From Pseudomonadota bacterium (GTDB lineage Bacteria > BMS3Abin14): a stretch of 6,337 bases of DNA. Positions 1 to 5,662 of the stretch are shown here, piece by piece. Numbering within the stretch: position 1 is the stretch's first letter; every line of letters starts with the position of its first letter. The stretch is from positions 1-6,337 of the forward strand of contig JAFGWO010000095.1 of NCBI GenBank assembly GCA_016937135.1, given 5' to 3'. A program made the position numbers and the translations under genes. The notes beneath the pieces are model-generated. The model worked only from the letters and a program-made list of their open reading frames with translations, was not told where the DNA came from and made no database searches.

Positions 1-307
1 GGGGACATGCCTCGGGGTTGTCGATGTCCACGGAGGTCATGGCCCGGATGTCGGCTTCCTCTTCCGGGACGTCTCCCTCAGGCATCCGGACCTGCCTCCC
101 GTACAGGGCGGCGACCTCCCTGGCCACCCCGATGTGACAGAGCCAGTCCGGCCGATTCGGGGTAACGGCCACCTCGAAAACAACCTCCCCATTGACCTCA
201 TCGATGCCCTCTACTTCAAGGCCGGCCATTGTGAGGGCTTTGGCAAGCTCCTCCGGGGTCTCCTCGATATCCACATAGTCCGAAAGCCAGTCAAGGTTGA
301 TCTTCAT
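1..307 (-). CDS. pheT: Phenylalanyl-tRNA synthetase beta subunit, N-terminal part (cut by window edge)
   Basis: This is the beta subunit of the alpha2-beta2 phenylalanyl-tRNA synthetase, which charges tRNA-Phe in the cytoplasm. It reads in frame from ATG at 307-305 to the window edge, giving 102 visible codons. The start is supported by AGGAG 7 nt upstream. The N-terminus MKINLDWLSDYVDI and the stretch LTMAGLEVEGI (about residues 25-35) match the family's opening segment. The B1-domain signature VTPNRPDWLCHIGVAREVAA follows at about residues 48-67. In E. coli-type PheT about 110 residues of tRNA-binding OB-fold (EMAPII-like) domain lie between these two blocks; here only about a dozen residues do, so that domain appears to be absent. 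The reading frame is clean, with no sign of a frameshift. The gene follows pheS after an unusually long gap filled with repeats. Identity is secure; the rest of the protein is not visible. Confidence 0.95.
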   Translation of the reverse strand, partial: MKINLDWLSDYVDIEETPEELAKALTMAGLEVEGIDEVNGEVVFEVAVTPNRPDWLCHIGVAREVAALYGRQVRMPEGDVPEEEADIRAMTSVDIDNPEACP

Positions 308-331
308 GAAAAAACTCCTGTCAACGCGCCA

Positions 332-359
332 AGTCCAGAGTCCAGGGTCCAGAGTCCAG
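332..359. repeat. Heptad array, four AGTCCAG-type units (pheS-pheT gap)
   Basis: Four contiguous 7-nt units are seen on the plus strand: AGTCCAG, AGTCCAG, GGTCCAG, AGTCCAG. On the transcribed minus strand they read as CTGGACT units. The array lies 24 bp upstream of the pheT start. It is in the opposite orientation to the array at 499-533, so the two could pair in the pheS-pheT mRNA. The stretch between them (360-498) holds weaker heptad-like words such as TGATGGG and TCATTGG at about 372-385, and no convincing gene or promoter. Confidence 0.85.
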
Positions 360-498
360 AGAGTGGCGCATGTGATGGGTCATTGGTTTGCAAGATCATT
401 TAGTCCTCATATTCGTTCGATTAAAGGAATCCACCACGGATCGTCGCTTTTCTTCAGGTTCCAGGAATTGAAAGTCGGCCAAGAGGGGTCAGCAGTTT

Positions 499-533
499 AC
501 TCTGGACTCTGGACGCTTGCCTCTGGACTCAAC
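499..533. repeat. Heptad array, inverted relative to 332-359 (pheS-pheT gap)
   Basis: Five 7-nt units run in register on the plus strand: ACTCTGG, ACTCTGG, ACGCTTG, CCTCTGG, ACTCAAC. Three are good matches and two are degraded. The words are the reverse complement of the TCCAGAG phase of the 332-359 array. The array ends 7 bp short of the pheS stop codon, so it is transcribed between pheS and pheT unless a terminator intervenes. I see no U-tract terminator here. Confidence 0.8.
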
Positions 534-540
534 AAACGGA

Positions 541-1557
541 TCAGAACTGCTCCAAAAACCGCATGTCGCCCTCATAGAGCAATCTGATGTCATCGATCCC
601 GTAGCGAAGCATGGCGATCCTTTCCATGCCCATCCCGAAGGCAAAACCGCTGAATTTCTCCGAGTTGTAGCCGACATACCGGAGGACCTCGGGGTGGATC
701 ATGCCGCTGCCAAGGATCTCTATCCATCCGCTGTCCTTGCAGACCCGGCACCCTTTCCCGAGGCACATGGAGCAACCCATATCCACTTCCGCGCTGGGTT
801 CCGTGAAGGGGAAGAAGCTCGCCCTGAAGCGAACCGGGACCTTGGGCCCGAAGAACTGGTGGACGAACTCCTCGAGAACGCCCTTCAGATCGCTGAAGGC
901 GACCCCCTCATCGACCATGAACCCTTCCACCTGGTGAAACATGGGGGAATGCGACACGTCGTAATCGTGGCGGTAGACTTTTCCGGGGGAAACGATGCGG
1001 AGGGGAGGTTCCTCGCTCTCCATTGTCCTCACCTGGACCGGGGAAGTGTGCGTCCTTAAAACAACGTCTTCCCGGATGAAGAAGGTGTCCTGCATGTCCC
1101 GGGCGGGGTGGTCCTTCGGGAAATTGAGAGCTTCAAAGTTGTAATAATCCTTTTCCACCTCCGGCCCGACCCTGACCGAAAAACCGAGGCCCGCGAAGAC
1201 ATCGAGGATCTCCTCCATGACCTGCGTCACAGGGTGCCTGTGCCCCCTTTCCCGCCGGACGCCGGGAAGGGATATGTCCAGGGTTTCGCTGAGGACCTTG
1301 AGGCTCCTCTCCTCCTCCTGGACCAGGATCTTCCGGGAATTGAGAAGGCCCTCGATCTCCTTCCTGGCCCGGTTGACAGCGTTCCCGGCTGCCGGGCGCT
1401 CCTCGGGGGGGAGGTTCCCGAGTCCCTTGAGAAGGGCTGTCACCTCCCCTTTCTTTCCCAGGTAGCGAACCCGCAGATCGTCGAGTTCCCTAAGGCTCTT
1501 CGCCGCCTGAAGAGCCATTTTTGCCTCTTCCAGGAGTTTCAAAACTTTCTCTTCCAC
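541..1557 (-). CDS. pheS: Phenylalanyl-tRNA synthetase alpha subunit
   Basis: This is the catalytic alpha subunit of phenylalanyl-tRNA synthetase, 338 aa, the usual length. The start is GTG at 1557-1555, preceded by GGAGG with a 6-nt spacer. The N-terminal 85 or so residues form the charged, coiled-coil-like arm that contacts tRNA. The class II catalytic core follows. HPVT (108-111) begins the motif 1 region. [19 protein letters not shown] (141-159) and [12 protein letters not shown] (168-179) are family hallmarks. Motif 2 is around [22 protein letters not shown] (191-212). FTEPSAE (251-257) belongs to the phenylalanine-binding region, and motif 3 is [14 protein letters not shown] (308-321). 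A cysteine cluster CxxCx4CxxC (262, 265, 270, 273) resembles that of many bacterial PheS proteins. Transcription is probably controlled by the T-box leader upstream. A gap of 233 bp separates it from pheT. Confidence 0.98.
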   Translation of the reverse strand: MEEKVLKLLEEAKMALQAAKSLRELDDLRVRYLGKKGEVTALLKGLGNLPPEERPAAGNAVNRARKEIEGLLNSRKILVQEEERSLKVLSETLDISLPGVRRERGHRHPVTQVMEEILDVFAGLGFSVRVGPEVEKDYYNFEALNFPKDHPARDMQDTFFIREDVVLRTHTSPVQVRTMESEEPPLRIVSPGKVYRHDYDVSHSPMFHQVEGFMVDEGVAFSDLKGVLEEFVHQFFGPKVPVRFRASFFPFTEPSAEVDMGCSMCLGKGCRVCKDSGWIEILGSGMIHPEVLRYVGYNSEKFSGFAFGMGMERIAMLRYGIDDIRLLYEGDMRFLEQF

Positions 1558-1600
1558 TGTTTTCCTCCGGGGGAAAAATAATATCGTCCAGCGAACTATC

Positions 1601-1628
1601 CTTTGGACTTTGGGCCCTGGGCTACGCC
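1601..1628. repeat. Heptad array CTTTGGA / CTTTGGG / CCCTGGG / CTACGCC
   Basis: Four 7-nt words in register lie on the plus strand between the pheS ribosome-binding site and the T-box terminator. The first two differ at one base; the third and fourth drift further. One register contains the word TTTGGAC, similar to the TCTGGAC family found elsewhere in the window. They would be part of the pheS 5' untranslated region after read-through of the T-box. Confidence 0.6.
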
Positions 1629-1630
1629 CT

Positions 1631-1651
1631 TCCTTCCTCCTTCATCCTTCC
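1631..1651. repeat. Heptad array TCCTTCC / TCCTTCA / TCCTTCC
   Basis: Three contiguous 7-nt units differ at one position only. The array follows the 1601-1628 array after 2 bp but has a different sequence, so two families sit side by side. On the pheS transcript it reads as a purine-rich GGAAGGA-like tract between the T-box terminator and pheS. Confidence 0.7.
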
Positions 1652-1669
1652 TGATTTTTCCCTTTTCAT

Positions 1670-1700
1670 AAAAAAAATCCGCCCCTTCATGGGGACGGAT
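1670..1700 (-). terminator. T-box-controlled intrinsic terminator upstream of pheS
   Basis: On the minus strand AUCCG-U-CCCC pairs with GGGGCGGAU around an AUGAA loop (hairpin 1677-1700, one bulged U). It is followed by an eight-U run (1677-1670; the last A of the stem complement overlaps the run's start). The 5' half of the stem can instead pair with the T-box motif just upstream, CCCC with GGGG and CCG with CGG, forming the antiterminator. This mutually exclusive pairing is the standard T-box switch. It is 113 nt upstream of the pheS start. Confidence 0.9.
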
Positions 1701-1955
1701 TATTTCCGCGATACCACCCCGATTCCCCCCCTCAGGGAGGGGGCCCTCGGCGAGCGCGTCTGCGCTCTGACCCCTTAACGCCGGGAAGGCGTCCCACCCT
1801 ACTTTTTAAGTTTCAGGCGGGAAGCTCAGGAGGGAAATGCCCCGGCCGGCCTGTGAGTGAGCTTCCAGCCGATGGCCCACTCTCTCTGACCAGGACCTGG
1901 CGGCAAGGGCCGGTCTCCGTCAACGCTTTTTTAATAGGTCCTGCATCCCGTCCTT
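1670..1955 (-). promoter_or_regulatory. T-box riboswitch leader, probable tRNA-Phe sensor, controlling pheST
   Basis: T-box leaders bind uncharged tRNA through a specifier codon and the tRNA 3' end and then prevent termination. The T-box motif GGGGTGGTATCGCGG is at 1719-1705 in transcript order; the UGGU core predicts discriminator base A, as in tRNA-Phe. A Stem I-like region runs from about 1954 to 1814. It has an AGAGAG element followed by a GAGTG/CACTC stem enclosing GGCTGGAAG, typical of the distal part of Stem I. CCGGCC can pair with GGCCGG in its middle. At its base AGG(A)CGG can pair with CCGCCU, and CAGGA with UCCUG, leaving an internal loop with AGCUUC, where UUC (1823-1821) is a Phe specifier candidate. 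Two further hairpins (GACGCC/GGCGTT and GAGCGC/GCGCTC) lie between Stem I and the T-box. Presence of a T-box is very likely; exact Stem I pairing is inferred by eye. I see no convincing promoter between rplT and the leader, so read-through from rplT may feed it. Confidence 0.92.
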
Positions 1956-2010
1956 CCAGCTGTCTTCAAAAAGGACAGGGAGTAAGAACAGGGAAGATTC
2001 AGATAGTTCC

Positions 2011-2367
2011 CTAAGCCTGGCTGCCGCCCGCTATCTTGACGAGCTCGGCGAAAGCCGCGTCATCGTGCACCGCGATGTCGGAAAGGACCTTCCGATCCAG
2101 AGTTACCCCGGCCCTGGAAAGACCAGAAATAAACTGGCCATAAGAAAGCCCATGGTTTCTGGCAGCGGCGTTGATGCGCACGATCCACAGACGGCGGAAA
2201 TCCCTCTTCCGGTTCCGCCGGTCCCTGTAGGCATAGCTCAGGCCCTTTTCCACGGTCATCCGGGCCTGGTTTACGAGGTTTTTCCTGCCTCCGAAGGAAC
2301 CGGAAGCCATGGAAAGTAGCTTTTTTCGCTTTTTTCTGGCGTGAACCGCCCTTTTTACCCTGGGCAT
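2011..2367 (-). CDS. rplT: Large-subunit ribosomal protein bL20
   Basis: bL20 is an early-binding 23S rRNA protein needed for 50S assembly. The product is 118 aa, the normal size, and starts at ATG 2367 with AAGGGAG 7 nt upstream. The N-terminus MPRVKRAVHARKKRKKLL is the basic extended arm that threads into rRNA. The hallmark YAYRDRRNRKRDFRRLWIVR (about residues 46-65) and RINAAARNHGLSYGQFI follow, and LDRKVLSDIA lies near the C-terminus. The segment MASGSFGGRKNLVNQAR (20-36) is a little unusual, where the family normally has an AKGYxGxRS-type sequence. It sits 21 nt after rpmI and is the last gene before the T-box leader. In E. coli and B. subtilis the L20 protein autoregulates this operon; no such leader could be recognised here. 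Confidence 0.98.
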   Translation of the reverse strand: MPRVKRAVHARKKRKKLLSMASGSFGGRKNLVNQARMTVEKGLSYAYRDRRNRKRDFRRLWIVRINAAARNHGLSYGQFISGLSRAGVTLDRKVLSDIAVHDDAAFAELVKIAGGSQA

Positions 2368-2388
2368 AGCTTGACTCCCTTGATCCGA

Positions 2389-2586
2389 TCAGGCGTAAGG
2401 AATCAACTTCCTCACGTTCTTCATGTCTGTTGGGTGAACGAGGGTTACAGATCTCAGCCGTCGTTTCCTCTTCCGATCCTTGCTTGTCAGGATATGGCTG
2501 TGGTTGGCGCGCCGCCTCCTGATCTTCCCGGTGCCGGTCAGGCTGAACCGTTTGGCAGCACCCCTTTTTGTTTTGATCTTCGGCAT
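2389..2586 (-). CDS. rpmI: Large-subunit ribosomal protein bL35
   Basis: This small basic 50S protein is 65 aa when started at ATG 2586-2584. That start gives the family N-terminus [14 protein letters not shown], has GGAG 6 nt upstream, and gives the usual length. An ATG four codons upstream (2598) would add MERE, which the family lacks, so I reject it. The rest of the chain, [20 protein letters not shown] followed by an RKRRLR basic cluster and VRKLIPYA at the end, is typical. It lies 22 nt after infC and 21 nt before rplT, so it is co-transcribed with both. Confidence 0.97.
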   Translation of the reverse strand: MPKIKTKRGAAKRFSLTGTGKIRRRRANHSHILTSKDRKRKRRLRSVTLVHPTDMKNVRKLIPYA

Positions 2587-2608
2587 TTCCCTCTCCATTC
2601 CCTGTCTT

Positions 2609-3127
2609 TTAATGGTCGACGGGCGTCACCACCATGACCATGGTGCGTCCTTCCATCTTGGGCGGCGATTCGACCGTCGCGTAACCTACAAGGAGCTCCA
2701 TCAGTTTCTTCAGGACCATCTCCCCCCGGTCGGGATGAACGATCTCCCTCCCCCGAAACCGGACCGTCACCTTGATTTTGTTGCCTTCCTCAAGGAACCG
2801 CCGGGCATGCTTGGCCTTGGTCTCGAGGTCGTGGTCATCGGTTTTGGGACGGACCTTAAGCTCCTTGACCTGGATGACTTTCTGTTTTTTCTTGGCCTGT
2901 TGTGCTTTTTTGCTCTGCTGGTACTTGAACTTCCCGAAGTCCATTATGCGGCAAACAGGCGGCGTCGCGTTCGGGGCGACCTCAACGAGATCAAGCCCGG
3001 CCTCTGCAGCTGCCGCAAGGGCATCCTGCTTTGACAGAACGCCTAACTGTTCCCCCTCCGGCCCGATAACCAGGACCTCCCGGGCATCAATCATGCGGTT
3101 GACAGAGATCTTTCTGTCGGTTCCTAT
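2609..3127 (-). CDS. infC: Translation initiation factor IF-3, probable AUA start
   Basis: IF3 binds the 30S subunit, keeps the subunits apart and rejects initiation at wrong codons. From ATA at 3127-3125 the protein is 172 aa. The N-terminal domain includes [20 protein letters not shown] (7-26), matching the family's INxxIRAxEVRLI opening, and [16 protein letters not shown] (56-71). A lysine-rich linker helix follows, and the C-terminal rRNA-binding domain has [14 protein letters not shown] and [11 protein letters not shown]. The first ATG, at 3094, would remove the conserved ISVNR segment and has no Shine-Dalgarno sequence. The ATA has a perfect AGGAGG 6 nt upstream. The frame is the same as that of thrS, whose TGA stop (3142-3140) lies just before the AGGAGG. 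Identity is certain; the AUA start is strongly supported but not proven by the sequence alone. Confidence 0.95.
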   Translation of the reverse strand: MGTDRKISVNRMIDAREVLVIGPEGEQLGVLSKQDALAAAAEAGLDLVEVAPNATPPVCRIMDFGKFKYQQSKKAQQAKKKQKVIQVKELKVRPKTDDHDLETKAKHARRFLEEGNKIKVTVRFRGREIVHPDRGEMVLKKLMELLVGYATVESPPKMEGRTMVMVVTPVDH

Positions 3128-3139
3128 CTCGCTCCTCCT
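3125..3139 (-). promoter_or_regulatory. infC ribosome-binding site with non-canonical AUA start
   Basis: On the minus strand AGGAGG (3139-3134), a 6-nt spacer AGCGAG, and then ATA (3127-3125) are seen. In E. coli infC starts with AUU, and IF3 represses its own synthesis by discriminating against such codons. An AUA here would act in the same way. The site begins directly after the thrS stop codon, so translational coupling with thrS is also possible. Confidence 0.8.
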
Positions 3140-5047
3140 TCAGTCAATTCGCGGGGGCTCCATCTCACCCCTCACCCCATTGATAAATTGGTCGAGGGGT
3201 AAAGATCCCCTGTCACCGTCTTCCCGGTGCCGAACGGAAACGGAACCGGTATCGGCTTCCTTGTCGCCGACAATGAGCATATACGGCACTTTTTCAAGGC
3301 GGGCCTCGCGGATCTTGTACCCGATCTTCTCGTTCCTAAGATCGGCCTCTACCCGGAATCCCTCTTTTTTGAGGCTTTCCGCCACGGAACGGGCATAGTT
3401 AGCACTCCTGTCGGTTATTGTCAATATCTTCACCTGGACAGGGGCAAGCCAAGCGGGAAAAGCGCCCGCATAATGTTCGATCAGCACCCCGAGGAAGCGG
3501 TCGATAGATCCGAGGATGACCCGGTGGAGGATGATGGGACGGTGCTTTTCGCCATCCGGGCCCACATATTCCAGATCGAACCTTTCCGGAAGGGCGAAAT
3601 CGCACTGCACGGTGGCGCACTGCCACATCCTGCCGATGGCGTCCCGGAGCTTGACGTCGATCTTGGGACCGTAAAAGGCCCCGTCCCCCTCGTTGACCTC
3701 ATAGGGGATCCCCTCGTCCTCCAGGGCATCCATGAGGGCTTTGGTGGCCTTTTCCCAGTCTTCCGGAGAGCCGATGAATTTCTCGGGACGGGTGGATATC
3801 TCCATCTCGTATTCGAAACCGAAGACCTTCATAAAATCCTGGACGAAGGCGATGACCCCGCGGATTTCGGCATTGACCTGCTCCGGGGTGCAAAGGATGT
3901 GGGCGTCGTCCTGGGTGAACCCCCGAACCCTCAAAAGCCCGTGAAGGACCCCTGATTTTTCGTGGCGGTGGACGGTCCCGAGTTCGAAATACCTCAAGGG
4001 GAGATCCCGATAGCTGCGGATTGCGGATTTATAGATGAGCATGTGGGCAAGACAGTTCATGGGCTTTATTCCGTACTGCACGCCCTCAATCTCGGTGAAA
4101 TACATGTTTTCCCGGTAATTGTCCCAGTGACCCGACTGTTTCCAGAGATCGGACTTAAGCATGTGGGGACCCATGACGATATGGTAGCCCCTCTTCAAAT
4201 GCTCCTTCTTTTCGAAGTCCTCGAGGATGGTCCGGACCAGGGCGCCCCGGGGGTGATAGATGACAAGTCCTGGACCGGCTTCCTCCAGAATGGAGAAAAG
4301 GTCCAGTTCCCTTCCAAGCCTCCGGTGGTCCCTCTTTTTGGCCTCCTCGAGGCGCTTCAGATAGGCAGCAAGATCCTTCCTGTCAAACCAGGAGGTCCCG
4401 TAGATCCTCTGGAGCATCTTGTTGTGCTCGTCGCCCCGCCAGTAGGCGCCCGCGACGTTGAGGAGCTTGAAAGCCTTTATGTAGCCCGTGTCCGGGACAT
4501 GGGGACCGCGGCACAGGTCCACAAAATCCCCCTGCCGGTATATGCTGACCGCGTCCTCTCCGAGGTCACGTATGAGTTCCAGCTTGTAATCCTCCCCAAG
4601 GCCCTCAAACAGTTCCAGGGCCTTTTCCCTGGAAAGGACATCCCTCTCGAAGGGTATCTTCTCGGAGACGACCCGCCCCATCTCCTCCTCGATGGTCTTA
4701 AGATCTTCCTCGGTGATCCGGTGCGGAAGGTCGATGTCATAATAAAAACCATCCTCAACCGGCGGACCGATGGCGAACTTGGCCTCGGGATAAAGGCGCT
4801 TTACCGCCTGGGCCATGACATGAGAGGAGCTGTGCCGGAAAACATCCAGGCCGGTTTCATCATTGAAGGTGAGGAAGCGGACGCCGGTATCTTCCTTAAG
4901 GGGGGTATCCAGGTCCAGGATGCTGCCGTTTACCTTCGCAGCCAGGGCCTCGGCAGCCAAACGCCCGCCAAGGTCCCGGGCGATCTGTCCCAAAGTTGTC
5001 CCCTCGGGGTATTCTTTTGAGGAACCATCGGGAAAAGTAATGTTCAA
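3140..5047 (-). CDS. thrS: Threonyl-tRNA synthetase
   Basis: This class II synthetase charges tRNA-Thr and edits mischarged seryl-tRNA. I choose TTG at 5047-5045, giving 635 aa: it has GGAG 6 nt upstream and gives [13 protein letters not shown], the normal family N-terminus. A TTG five codons earlier (5062) has no such site. Domains in order: TGS (about 1-61); editing domain with HSSSH (72-76) and C179 and H183 in LCRGPH; class II catalytic core with motif 1 around IYHPRG (263-268), motif 2 around [13 protein letters not shown], and motif 3 around [12 protein letters not shown]-terminal anticodon-binding domain from about residue 535. The catalytic zinc ligands are C332 (PMNC), H383 (QDDAH) and H508 (ILHR), so all key residues are present. 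The gene is first in the protein-coding operon, 177 nt after tRNA-Val and 12 nt before the proposed infC start. Confidence 0.97.
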   Translation of the reverse strand: MNITFPDGSSKEYPEGTTLGQIARDLGGRLAAEALAAKVNGSILDLDTPLKEDTGVRFLTFNDETGLDVFRHSSSHVMAQAVKRLYPEAKFAIGPPVEDGFYYDIDLPHRITEEDLKTIEEEMGRVVSEKIPFERDVLSREKALELFEGLGEDYKLELIRDLGEDAVSIYRQGDFVDLCRGPHVPDTGYIKAFKLLNVAGAYWRGDEHNKMLQRIYGTSWFDRKDLAAYLKRLEEAKKRDHRRLGRELDLFSILEEAGPGLVIYHPRGALVRTILEDFEKKEHLKRGYHIVMGPHMLKSDLWKQSGHWDNYRENMYFTEIEGVQYGIKPMNCLAHMLIYKSAIRSYRDLPLRYFELGTVHRHEKSGVLHGLLRVRGFTQDDAHILCTPEQVNAEIRGVIAFVQDFMKVFGFEYEMEISTRPEKFIGSPEDWEKATKALMDALEDEGIPYEVNEGDGAFYGPKIDVKLRDAIGRMWQCATVQCDFALPERFDLEYVGPDGEKHRPIILHRVILGSIDRFLGVLIEHYAGAFPAWLAPVQVKILTITDRSANYARSVAESLKKEGFRVEADLRNEKIGYKIREARLEKVPYMLIVGDKEADTGSVSVRHREDGDRGSLPLDQFINGVRGEMEPPRID

Positions 5048-5063
5048 GACACTCTCCAGCAAT

Positions 5064-5098
5064 AGTCCAGAGTCAAGAGTCCAGGGTTCAGGGTTAAG
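5064..5098. repeat. Five-unit heptad array just upstream of thrS
   Basis: Five contiguous 7-nt units run in exact register on the plus strand: AGTCCAG, AGTCAAG, AGTCCAG, GGTTCAG, GGTTAAG. On the thrS transcript they read as CTTAACC, CTGAACC, CTGGACT, CTTGACT, CTGGACT. The array ends 16 nt before the chosen start codon. The ribosome-binding site CTGGAG itself resembles a unit, so the repeat may have contributed to the translation start region. Confidence 0.85.
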
Positions 5099-5143
5099 AA
5101 AAGAACGTCAAACGCTTACCCTCCGCAGCCTTGCCGCAGGCAG

Positions 5144-5164
5144 GTCAGACGTCGAACGTCCAAC
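5144..5164. repeat. Heptad array GTCAGAC / GTCGAAC / GTCCAAC
   Basis: Three contiguous 7-nt units lie in the tRNA-thrS spacer. Read on the minus strand they are GTTGGAC, GTTCGAC, GTCTGAC. The same words recur at 5542-5562 and singly at 5362-5368 and 5627-5633. A short GC-rich inverted sequence GCCTTGCCGCAGGC lies beside it at about 5129-5142. Confidence 0.75.
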
Positions 5165-5176
5165 GTGAAATGAACA

Positions 5177-5208
5177 AGGCATCCCGATTCCAGGGGACCA
5201 GGATGCCT
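5177..5208 (-). terminator. Hairpin between tRNA-Val and thrS, possible partial terminator or processing site
   Basis: AGGCATCC (5208-5201) can pair perfectly with GGATGCCT (5184-5177) across a 16-nt loop. The following transcript is only moderately U-rich (TGTTCATTTC), so this is a weak terminator at best. It could attenuate transcription into thrS, or mark where the tRNA 3' trailer is processed. Confidence 0.45.
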
Positions 5209-5224
5209 CAGGTTGGGAAAAGCG

Positions 5225-5300
5225 TGGTAGGCACGGGCGGGATTGAACCGCCGACCCCTGCCGCGTCAAGGCAGTGCTCTCCCACTGAGCTACGTGCCTA
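5225..5300 (-). tRNA. tRNA-Val (anticodon GAC)
   Basis: The complete cloverleaf is visible on the minus strand. The acceptor stem is TAGGCAC with GTGCCTA. The D arm contains AGCTCAGTGGGAGAGC. The anticodon stem CTGCC/GGCAG encloses loop TTGACGC, so the anticodon is GAC (plus-strand 5265-5267), which reads valine codons GUC and GUU. The T arm is GGCGG-TTCAATC-CCGCC. The 3' CCA is encoded (5227-5225). The acceptor stem begins with a U-A pair. The gene lies upstream of thrS on the same strand and has its own well-placed promoter, so it may be co-transcribed with the thrS operon. Confidence 0.97.
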
Positions 5301-5312
5301 TGGAACTGGGAA

Positions 5313-5341
5313 TTACTAGCAACTCGACTGTCCTTTGTCAA
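5313..5341 (-). promoter_or_regulatory. Sigma70-type promoter for tRNA-Val (and perhaps the thrS operon)
   Basis: A perfect -35 box TTGACA (5341-5336) is followed by a 17-nt spacer and a -10-like TAGTAA(T) at 5318-5313. The -10 is imperfect. The predicted transcription start, at about 5306, is only a few bases before the mature tRNA 5' end at 5300, which is what one expects of a tRNA promoter. No equally good promoter was seen directly before thrS. Confidence 0.75.
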
Positions 5342-5380
5342 GAAGGGAACGGAAGGGAAACGTCGAACGGGAAGGGCCAG

Positions 5381-5401
5381 TCTAGAGTTGAGAGTCCAGA
5401 G
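5381..5401. repeat. Heptad array TCTAGAG / TTGAGAG / TCCAGAG
   Basis: Three 7-nt units in register, in the same plus-strand orientation as 332-359 and 5064-5098. The last unit is an exact family member and the first two are degraded. It lies about 40 bp upstream of the -35 box of the tRNA promoter. Confidence 0.65.
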
Positions 5402-5444
5402 AAAGGCTTCCGGCATCCCGGGGAGTTTACCGGGCACAGATCGC

Positions 5445-5493
5445 TGATCACCAATCATCTTTCTCCCCATCTCCGTGTCTCCCCCTCCCCCCT
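5445..5493. repeat. Composite module A: TGATCACCAATCA plus TCTCC octads
   Basis: The 13-mer TGATCACCAATCA (5445-5457) recurs exactly at 5663-5675. It is followed after 4 bp by four 8-nt units, TCTCCCCA, TCTCCGTG, TCTCCCCC, TCCCCCCT (5462-5493). The same order, a CACCAATCA word then a TCTCC-rich tract, is seen in two more copies further right. Confidence 0.7.
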
Positions 5494-5511
5494 TCGATCG
5501 GTTAAAAGAAC

Positions 5512-5532
5512 ATCCCATGTCTCAGGTCCCAG
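5512..5532. repeat. Heptad array ATCCCAT / GTCTCAG / GTCCCAG
   Basis: Three 7-nt units in register. Read on the minus strand they are CTGGGAC, CTGAGAC, ATGGGAT, a further variant of the heptads ending in GAC. The array lies between composite modules A and B. Confidence 0.55.
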
Positions 5533-5541
5533 GGAAATTCC

Positions 5542-5562
5542 GTCGAACATCCAACGTCGAAC
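5542..5562. repeat. Heptad array GTCGAAC / ATCCAAC / GTCGAAC
   Basis: Three contiguous 7-nt units, read on the minus strand as GTTCGAC, GTTGGAT, GTTCGAC. It is the same family as 5144-5164 in the same orientation. Confidence 0.75.
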
Positions 5563-5565
5563 GAA

Positions 5566-5627
5566 GGTTACCGATAACCGAACACCAATCACTTCTCCCC
5601 GCGTCTCCGTATCTCCCCGTCCCCGCG
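5566..5627. repeat. Composite module B: RRTNACC-like heptads plus TCTCC octads
   Basis: Four heptads in register, GGTTACC, GATAACC, GAACACC, AATCACT (5566-5593), include the shared word CACCAATCA at 5583-5591. They are followed by a TCTCCCC word and three 8-nt units, TCTCCGTA, TCTCCCCG, TCCCCGCG (5604-5627). The final unit runs directly into another GTCGAAC word. Confidence 0.65.
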
Positions 5628-5662
5628 TCGAACGGTCTGGTCCCCAACCGGACCCCAGTCCT

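Noticed and set aside
332..533. Insertion sequence or MITE between pheS and pheT
   Set aside because: The ends are inverted, but the unit is a tandem heptad found elsewhere as single arrays, and no target-site duplication or transposase is visible. Kept as an open finding, not annotated as a mobile element.
308..540. Small gene ATGAGGACTAAATGA in the pheS-pheT gap
   Set aside because: Four codons only, with no ribosome-binding site.
2389..2598. Longer rpmI start at 2598 adding MERE
   Set aside because: The family begins at MPKIKTKRG, and the ribosome-binding site GGAG fits the ATG at 2586.
3962..5020. Long plus-strand open frame (352 codons) opposite thrS
   Set aside because: It is the antisense of a well-supported threonyl-tRNA synthetase with all catalytic residues; GC-rich codon bias opens the opposite strand. 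The same holds for plus-strand frames opposite pheS, infC and rplT.
3140..5062. thrS start at the TTG at 5062
   Set aside because: There is no ribosome-binding site before it, and it adds five residues to a normal N-terminus; TTG 5047 has GGAG at 6 nt.
5048..5100. TTGACG at about 5113-5108 as the -35 box of a thrS promoter
   Set aside because: No acceptable -10 box occurs at the right distance.
5108..5518. Minus-strand open frame of 136 codons across the tRNA and repeats
   Set aside because: It overlaps the whole tRNA-Val and its promoter and is otherwise a translation of heptad repeats.
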